Origin: Henricia sp. BOLD:AAB3569
Taxonomy: Eukaryota; Echinodermata; Asteroidea; Spinulosida; Echinasteridae
Direction of reading: 5' to 3'
NCBI GenBank assembly: GCA_037783545.1
Contig: JBBELK010000218.1
Span: 930,001 to 994,000 of the forward strand
DNA length: 64,000 bases
Both the position numbers and the translations under genes were made by a program. The notes below the pieces were generated by a model that saw only the letters and a program-made list of their open reading frames with translations, had not been told where the DNA came from and searched no databases. Positions 57,932 to 64,000 of this stretch are shown piece by piece; position 1 is the first letter of the stretch; every line of letters begins with the position of its first letter.

Positions 57932-58232
57932 GGGGAGTTCACACTATCGCGGAAAAATCACACTGTTCCATTGGTTTGTACACAAACTGGTTTGCCGCTT
58001 GTGCGCGGCTTACGGGCAAAACGTTTTGAGCTGGGTCAAAGTTCAAATTTGTTGAACTTTGACCGCGGTGCGCTGACCTTTCCAACGCGCAGCCAATGAG
58101 GTATCAGAGAAGCCCCAAGTTACCAGAGTGGAATTTTCTATTTTGGAATAATCGGCGATTGGGAGCTCATGCAATGCGGTGAGCGCAGCGCGAAAGTGTG
58201 ATTTTTCCGCGATAGTGTGTATCCGCCTTTAT
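57928..58232. mobile_element. TTAA-type element, family D copy 2
   Basis: TTAAGGGGAGTTCACACTATC at left and GCGATAGTGTGTATCCGCCT at right. An inverted copy of 56846-57156. Confidence 0.85.
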
Positions 58233-58591
58233 ACTTACAAATCGGCAATTGTTGGTCAGTTCCATGTAAAATGAGTATAGGCCTAGTTTACTGTCTTGAA
58301 AAGCAGCCGCTCGCCCGTCGTTTGTTATACACCAATCCGGTAACTAAGGTCTCCTTCCCTGTACATCCGCCATAGCTGAGGAGCTTCCACTGAATGCACT
58401 GTATGTTTTTGCTGTTGCTGAAGCTGCATTTGTTTACTTCGAACAAGTTGCGCGTCTTTGTTATGGAGCTCAATGGTTGTGTACGCGACGACGGGCGCGT
58501 CGCGTGTACGCGCCGAAGGAGGCGCGTTGCGTGCACGCGGAGGGGCGCGTTCGTGCATGTAATGGATGAGGCCCATAACCAGCGAGTTTTG

Positions 58592-58630
58592 CGGGGGGCG
58601 GGGGGGTGGGGGGGGGGGGGGGGGGGGGGG
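58592..58630 (+). repeat. Poly-G tract
   Basis: Almost uninterrupted G run of about 39 bases with single C and T breaks. Length in the assembly may be unreliable. Confidence 0.9.
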
Positions 58631-58991
58631 TATCGAATAGTGCCGTCAGGCGTGAGACACGCACAGTTAATGCGCAAGGCGCGTAACATACATGCGCGTT
58701 TTAATAATAGGGAGGTTTAGATGCACGTAAAACGTGCCATGTATTTTCTTGTATCTGTCGGCAGCGCGTCAGCGTCAGCGTTTCTTGTTCAGTGCGCGTT
58801 TGTAATGCATGCGCGTATGACGTACAAAGAACACAGTGTAGTGTGTTGGGAGAAAACTGCTTCTTTTGGCCCATCGTGTCGTCAGTAAAAAAACGGCTAG
58901 CCTTGCTAAACTCTCGCACTATCACGTAGAAATATCTCGCGGTAGATCGCGACACAATCCGTGTGCAAAGGGAATTTGGGATTTGACCTAA

Positions 58992-59215
58992 TTAAAGCCG
59001 GCCGTACACTTTGCGTTTCGTCCGTTATCTGATCACGATAGCGGATGTTGTGCATTCGTATTACAAGGTGTACGGGTTTTGCGATGCGTTCCGATGGTGA
59101 CGTGGTCACGATTTTGTGTACTAATCCGTTGCAACGCAATCGCAGAGTATGGCGAAATTTTGCGTGTCTTTGCAATCGCAACGGAGTCGGAACGCAAAGT
59201 GTACGGCCGGCTTAA
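58992..59215. mobile_element. TTAA-flanked element, family F
   Basis: TTAAAGCCGGCCGTACACTT at left and AAGTGTACGGCCGGCTTAA at right, 224 bp. Arms include GCAATCGCAACGG-like words. Confidence 0.9.
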
Positions 59216-59263
59216 CGGGTGCGCTAGCTGTGATCTGACTGTCAACAATGTTAAGGGGCGTTC

Positions 59264-59666
59264 CAGTGTTGTAGTCCGAGTCCGAGTCCGTGTCTCGAGT
59301 CATTAGCCTTGAGTCCGAGTCTCGAGTCATTAGCCTCGAATCCGAGTCCGAGTCACTTTCCCCGAGTATACTCCATGTGTAAAATGATGAAGTGCTCGTG
59401 TGCTCCTCGCCGGCCTGGTGGGGGTAGTGTACATCTTCACGCGTCGTTTTTACTGTGCTTTTCCCTAAAGAATCCTGCATTAAGCGCGCGATTAGGCCTA
59501 TATACATTTTTCTCATTTTGTTTCGAGTCACGAGTCACCATGTTCGAGTCCGAGTCATCATGGTCGAATCCGAGTCCGAGTTCGAGTCATTTTCCAATGT
59601 GACTCGAGTCGAGTCCGAGTCACGAAAAATGTGACTCGAGTCCTGGACTCGAGTACTACAACACTG
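59264..59666. mobile_element. hAT MITE with GAGTCC repeats (nested)
   Basis: Ends CAGTGTTGTAGT and ACTACAACACTG are flanked by GGGCGTTC on both sides (8-bp duplication). The interior is rich in GAGTCCGAGTC units, which explains Ser/Asp-rich open frames. Confidence 0.9.
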
Positions 59667-59904
59667 GGGCGTTCACACTATCGCGAAAAAAATCACAATG
59701 TCGCGCTGCGCTCACCGCACTGCATGAGGTCCCAATCGCCAAACTTTCCAAAATAGAAAATTCAACTCATGTAATTTGGGGCTTCTCTGATACCTCATTG
59801 ACTGCGCGTAATTAAAAGGTAAGCGCACCGCGGTCAAAGTTCAACAGATTTGAACTTTGACCCAGCTCAAAATGTTTTGCGCGTCGCGACAGGCCGCCCA
59901 CAAG

Positions 59905-60304
59905 TAGACTTGAGGTCAAGTCTCTGGATAGTCGTATTTGGTTCGTCTGACGCCTATAATCCCCACACGCAACAGTCGTTGTTATGAATAGTACCTGTCT
60001 ATAGACTTGAGAAACCTGTTTTCGCGCCAATATCAATGCATTCATGGCGCGTAATATATAATCACGCAGTTGCCATAGAACAAGTCAGAGGAGTAACATG
60101 AATATTAATGTTGTCCTGCGTTTCGACCAATCAGCTCTCTACGTCCAATTCTGGTAGCAAACTCCATAGACCGTGTACAAAACGGAAACAGGTTTCTCAA
60201 GTCTGTAACTAGAGGTCGATTAGACTTGTTCCCAGTCCATTCGCGACTACGCTGCTGCGGTTTACGAACCAACCGGTCTAGTTACAGACTTGACATCAAG
60301 TCTA
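59905..60304. mobile_element. hAT MITE with TAGACTTGA ends (nested)
   Basis: TAGACTTGAGGTCAAGTCT and AGACTTGACATCAAGTCTA ends with CCCACAAG directly duplicated on both sides (59897-59904 and 60305-60312). 400 bp. Confidence 0.9.
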
Positions 60305-60626
60305 CCCACAAGCGGCAAACCAGTTTCTGTACAAACCACCATGGCACAGCCGCGCGCAAAGCAATTTTTCCGTCCGTGATAGTCTAAACGCCCTTTCGTC
60401 GCATTCTGAATCAATTATTTCATCCACAAGTTCGAAGAAGTCTCTGTATCATGTATCCGTATGACGTTACTATGGTTGCAATATTGCCCGCGTAGATGAA
60501 TTGAAATGTACGTCACCATCTTCGTTTGATCAGTAATTTGTACCTTTTCATCGAGACATGATTTTTGAGTTGGCAAGCAAGGCGTCGCTATTATAGATTT
60601 ATGGGGTAATTTGCTCCTTATAAACC

Positions 60627-60789
60627 ATGGAGTCTCTGCTCACACACAAACGTTTGCAATCATCGCGACCGCGTTTACCAGTCGTCGAGACATTTTGTCA
60701 CATCAGAAAATACCATCAGCTATTAACAAGTGGGGAAATGTGCGTCGTCTTGTGGGACTCGAACGCAACTGAACGTCGTTTTGTTCGAG
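60627..60789 (+). CDS. Candidate first exon, unknown protein
   Basis: Starts in a strong context (AAACCATGG), encodes MESLLTHKRLQSSRPRLPVV and GEMCVVLWDSNATERRFVR, and ends at CGAG|GTATGA, phase 1. It is not part of any repeat I can see. No family was recognised and no following exon is visible in the remaining 3.2 kb, so the gene would need a long first intron. Confidence 0.35.
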
Positions 60790-61537
60790 GTATGATTGAT
60801 AATGTTACATGTAGGCCTAAATACCAAACTTGGTTATTTTTTAGTGCGTTATTTTCTCTCATACCAAGTTTGGTTGTTTGACTTCACTGGTGATTAGGCA
60901 CCATACAAGATATTGCGTTAATTCGTTATAACATATTGTTATGGTATTATTTTCATTCAACTTATTATTTTTAATTGGCTATACGTAGGCATTTTTTTTT
61001 GATAGGGAGGTGCAGGCAAACTAATGAAAACGGTAGGGATACAAACAGGGATATACATTTACTTACGATAGTACTGGTATAGGTGTTTACGGAGTCAAGG
61101 CTTCAACGGTAAGATATGCAAAATATATCTAGGAGAAAATCTATATATACTGAAACGCAAAAGAAACTTACCACCTTTTAAACCTTTAAATAGCAACAAT
61201 AACACTGCGTGTAGTAATGTGTGAATTTATTTGTGGACAATAGTGTCCTCACTGTCAGACCAAACGGTGTTTGAAGGTCACTTGAACCTTCAATGGTCAC
61301 TTCATGGCACAGCTGTTGAACAGCTGTTTTGACTGTCAGTGATTAGCCAAGGGGTATGGGATGATTGTAATGAGCTGCACGTGATGTATTGATGTTGGCT
61401 TTAAAAAGGCCAGTGCAAAATGACAATGTTTCAATTAGCAATTGTTGGTTTGTTTTATTTTGAACTGTTACAATTTCATTACATTTTAAACAAGTGGTAA
61501 GGTTCTTTTGCGTTTCAGTATATGTGCGGCATTATAT
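60790..61537. other. Intergenic or intronic, nothing recognised
   Basis: AT-rich. AAACGCAAAAGAAACTTACC at 61150 and GGTAAGGTTCTTTTGCGTTT at 61496 are inverted, so 61130-61520 may be another decayed TIR element. Confidence 0.4.
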
Positions 61538-61566
61538 CAGGGTTGTATAGTTGAGTCCATCACGAG

Positions 61567-61825
61567 TCCATCACAAGTCTTAGGCAAGGCCCTTTGCTAT
61601 TAATTGCCTCTATCCACCCAGGATCAGGAGGAAATGGGTACCTGTGAGGGTACTGAAAGCTGATATGATGTGTTCGATTAGTCCCTGTGCGCATAAGCTG
61701 AGGGAGCTGAGAAGGATTAAGGAATGATATTACTGAGCCCAATGACGAGGGGTAATAATGTAAAGCGCATTGAGACAGTCTGTGTAATGCCGTATATAAG
61801 AATTGAACATTAGTGTTATTATTAA
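61567..61825 (+). repeat. SINE copy (family 2), 5'-truncated
   Basis: CACCCAGGATCAGGAGGAAAT, GAAAGCTGATATGATGTGTT and GTAAAGCGCATTGAGACAGT, ending in TATTATTA. Same body as 34386-34745. The tRNA head is lost. Confidence 0.7.
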
Positions 61826-62327
61826 AGGCCCAGTCATTTGCAATCATTTGCAATGACCCCAAAAAGTAATCGACGAGTTTACAGGGGAAAAGTTCTGAAA
61901 GTAAAGATTGAATTAATAGCAACTACCCAATGGAAGGTTTCCGCTGAAAATGATATAATTTTACCAGAAAATAATCCGTAAAGACGAAATTAGTTAGATC
62001 GTTTGCAAACGATTTACTTATTTTTGGTTCGCATCTACGCGGTCCAAAACGCGATGCATTTTGTATGGATCGCGCGCACATGCAGTATATGATGTGCGCC
62101 ACAGAGTGCATGACGCAAGCCACATAGTACCCTATCAACTGAGAACGAATATTTAAAACACCCCGCCAAGACCAGGAAAACGCATATGAATTTTCATGTT
62201 TTTTTTAAACGTGGTACATTTGACAAAGCTGAAATTTCTTCGGATGAGTTTGTTGATGTCTTTCTTTTGATTTATAATGGTTTTATTCGCAGAATCGCTA
62301 AAAAACAGATCATCTACAGGCCTTTAA
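61822..62327. mobile_element. TTAA-flanked element, family C2 copy 2
   Basis: TTAAAGGCCCAGTCATTTGC at left and ATCATCTACAGGCCTTTAA at right. An inverted copy of 40103-40638, inserted at the end of the SINE tail. Confidence 0.85.
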
Positions 62328-62381
62328 GTCAAGTAATATAGGAAGTAAAGATTGAACACGCACAAAAGAATGGCTTTGTTG

Positions 62382-62460
62382 GAGCAACTAACAATGGAAA
62401 TTGGGCACAAATCATTGTTATTAACAATGGTTTGTGCCCAATTCCCATTGTTAGTTGCTC
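62382..62460. repeat. Near-perfect 79-base hairpin
   Basis: GAGCAACTAACAATGG pairs with CCATTGTTAGTTGCTC and AATTGGGCACAAA with its complement. The stem is about 38 bp with one mismatch, one wobble and a 3-base loop. Confidence 0.9.
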
Positions 62461-62579
62461 ATAGAATGGACTTGTGATGGACTCGACTACAACCCTGCAT
62501 TCACAATGCTGTCACAAGGTCACAATGCTGTTTGTGTTGCGTGTTATAGTTTTACAGATCTCGACCTCTAATCGAATGT

Positions 62580-62800
62580 CTAGGTTAACACCATGTTAAC
62601 AGATCGGTTAACACGGTGTTAACACCATGTTAATTCTCTACACTGTACACAGGGCGAAGTCACAATTCTGTGTTACGTGTTAGTGAAGGCAGAATTGTAA
62701 CCTCACAACGAACACAGTGTTAACTCGATGTTAACATGGTGTTTAGGACGTGTTAATGTTACATCTCATATTAACAGATATGTTAAGTTAATCTGAACGA
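62580..62800. repeat. GTTAAC/TGTTAACA-rich cluster
   Basis: Many occurrences of GTTAACACCATGTTAAC-type palindromes, including AACACGGTGTTAACACC and ACTCGATGTTAACATGG. Confidence 0.7.
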
Positions 62801-63009
62801 AGTGGGCAGTGTTCATTTTGATTATTTTAGAACTTTCGTAATTTAATAAATTGAGGTTCAGTTTTCAGCACAACTTATAAATGATGTGTTCGGTCTTGCA
62901 TTCTACCTACAGTTTTGGCTTCGTGAACATTATGCAAATTTCAATCACTTAGTGATTACGCTCGTGTAACACGGACAAGAGGTCACGATTCTATGTTAGT
63001 GTTAGTGTT

Positions 63010-63719
63010 GAAAGTCGTGCAAAACCCCTCCGCTCAAGACGCCCAATTTATTGTCTTACATTTTACCAAACAATATCACCCCAAAGCCATGAGGCCTTGC
63101 CAAAAGGCTATGTCACATCCAGAACAATTTACATTTATGCCTTACGAATTAAATAAACCTTAAACCTTATTTGTCCATACATAAGATGTCAATTGTTTCA
63201 GACGCGATGCATCTCCCACAGGAAGACACGTCCGATCGCGAGGCTGCAGTTTGGACACAGTAAAACAATTATTAATCTTAAAATTATCAAAGCCAGTTGT
63301 GCAAATTTTAAAGTGCACTTGTATGCGAAATTGTACGCGATCGACACGTTTCCGGGGCGCAAGTATGCGAAAGTACGCGCAAGTACCCGCAGGTACACGG
63401 CAAAGGCCCGGCAAAGGCCCAGTAGAGACCCGCTTCGCGCGCAAGTGAGCGATCTTCGCGCGTTGTTCGGCCGAGAGAGGCAGAGAGAGGCCGAAAATGG
63501 GCGATCCCGGCTCGGGAGAGGACGCTTTCGGCCGCTCTGCGGCCGATATCCGCCGTTCTTCGCGCGAGAGTGGCCGAATGTAGGCGTATGTTGACGCAGG
63601 GAGCCGCAGGAAGTCGAAAGTAAACGGTCTTCGGACGATTTAAACGATCTTCGGACGTTCTTCGGCCGACCAAATTTTCCTATATAGATCGGCCGGAGAT
63701 CGGTGTTTTTGGGGCCCGA
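63010..63719. other. CpG-rich region upstream of a putative promoter
   Basis: From about 63330 the sequence turns GC- and CpG-rich, with short direct words CTTCGGACG, CGATCTTCG and CGGCCGA. The open frames here are Arg-rich and look accidental. Confidence 0.4.
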
Positions 63720-63720
63720 C

Positions 63721-63760
63721 TATATAAATCGAGCCAGATCGAAGCCTTTCATCAGTTTCT
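63721..63760 (+). promoter_or_regulatory. TATA box and initiator-like core promoter
   Basis: TATATAAA at 63721-63728 and TCAGTT at 63752-63757, with spacing (about 30 bases) suitable for a core promoter. GGTCGT (DPE-like) follows at 63778. A promoter of a retroelement or an RNA gene is possible; the transcript would leave the window. Confidence 0.4.
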
Positions 63761-63796
63761 GACCACCCATGCAGGTCGGTCGTCTGAGGAACTGGT

Positions 63797-63840
63797 GAGG
63801 GTCGGGTGCTTACACTCCGCTGACACTACGCACGACCCTC
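63797..63840 (+). other. Predicted RNA hairpin downstream of the TATA box
   Basis: GAGGGTCGGGTGC can pair with GCACGACCCTC around a 20-base loop, with one bulge. Confidence 0.4.
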
Positions 63841-63946
63841 GGTAGAGAGCGGCAGAGGCTATACGAAAGCTCCAGAGGGCGGGCGAGACAAGGGGACCTT
63901 CAGGGGACCCTCGGACGACCAAGACGACCACGGACCGACGGTTTTT

Positions 63947-63990
63947 GATCGGCTACTGTTTTTCAACATGTTTAAAAACAGTAGCCGATC
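63947..63990. repeat. Perfect 17-bp inverted repeat followed by T run
   Basis: GATCGGCTACTGTTTTT and AAAAACAGTAGCCGATC surround CAACATGTTT, then ACTTTTTCGG follows. The T5 run after the hairpin would suit a terminator or a Pol III stop. Confidence 0.85.
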
Positions 63991-64000
63991 ACTTTTTCGG

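Larger units (their letters stand above)
59251..60395. mobile_element. TTAA-type element, family D copy 3, carrying two nested hAT MITEs
   Basis: Family D sequence is present at 59251-59263, 59667-59904 and 60305-60395. The two gaps are the hAT MITEs at 59264-59666 and 59905-60304. Left end TTAAGGGGCGTTC; the right end has decayed. Confidence 0.8.
61538..62497. mobile_element. Composite hAT-like element (CAGGGTTGTA ends)
   Basis: CAGGGTTGTATAGTTGAGTCC at left and GGACTCGACTACAACCCTG at right. It is loaded with a SINE (61567-61825), a TTAA element (61822-62327) and a hairpin (62382-62460). No exact 8-bp duplication was found. Confidence 0.7.

Noticed and set aside
59121-59602. Ser/Asp-rich (DSDSDS) frame
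   Set aside because: It is produced by GAGTCCGAGTC repeats inside a hAT MITE.
62382-62460. MicroRNA precursor
   Set aside because: The stem is nearly perfect with a 3-base loop and no 2-base-offset features. It is better explained as a transposon palindrome.
63193-63673. Arg-rich overlapping open frames near the right edge
   Set aside because: CpG-rich sequence gives several overlapping frames on both strands with no splice signals or recognised motif.
63780-63830. Hammerhead ribozyme core
   Set aside because: CTGAGGA is present but CTGATGA, the GAAA strand and the expected helices are not.

Overview
The window is animal nuclear DNA. It shows short exons with GT-AG introns, a deuterostome-like gene structure, and introns and intergenic DNA crowded with inverted-repeat transposons (MITEs) and tRNA-derived SINEs. 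Protein similarity and repeat style suggest a marine invertebrate deuterostome. An echinoderm such as a sea star is my best guess, but this rests on general impression and no diagnostic marker was seen.

Two genes can be read with confidence, and they converge. On the + strand, 741-3684, are the last three coding exons of an SH3-domain actin-binding protein, drebrin-like/Abp1 (DBNL) or possibly cortactin. On the - strand, 44917 down to 8298, lies what appears to be the complete coding part of a senataxin (SETX) orthologue. It has 28 coding exons, every junction keeps phase, and it encodes about 2,987 residues. The protein has the N-terminal helical domain (exons 1-7), a long acidic low-complexity middle with SUMO-interaction-like motifs (exons 7-10), the UPF1-like SF1B helicase (exons 15-26) and a basic, repeat-bearing C-terminus (exons 27-28). 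The helicase keeps Walker A, the DEA box and the motif V/VI residues. Motif III (normally GDPxQLPP) and motif Ia depart from the family pattern.

From 45000 to 64000 no gene is certain. There are two weak candidate first exons on the + strand (57613-57678 and 60627-60789), and otherwise nested repeats. The last 300 bases hold a TATA box, an initiator and strong hairpins that may start a transcription unit running out of the window.

The repeat landscape is the most unusual part. At least nine sequence-distinct palindromic families end in TTAA, the target duplication typical of piggyBac-like elements. One TTAA insertion has an uninterrupted paralogous empty site in the same window, and two pairs of elements share a single TTAA. 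Several hAT-type MITEs have perfect 8-bp target duplications. A TA-type inverted-repeat element sits at the same position inside box A/D-loop of two tRNA-like sequences, in opposite orientations, which suggests target-site preference. Several MITEs end within about 8-15 bases of SETX splice donors.
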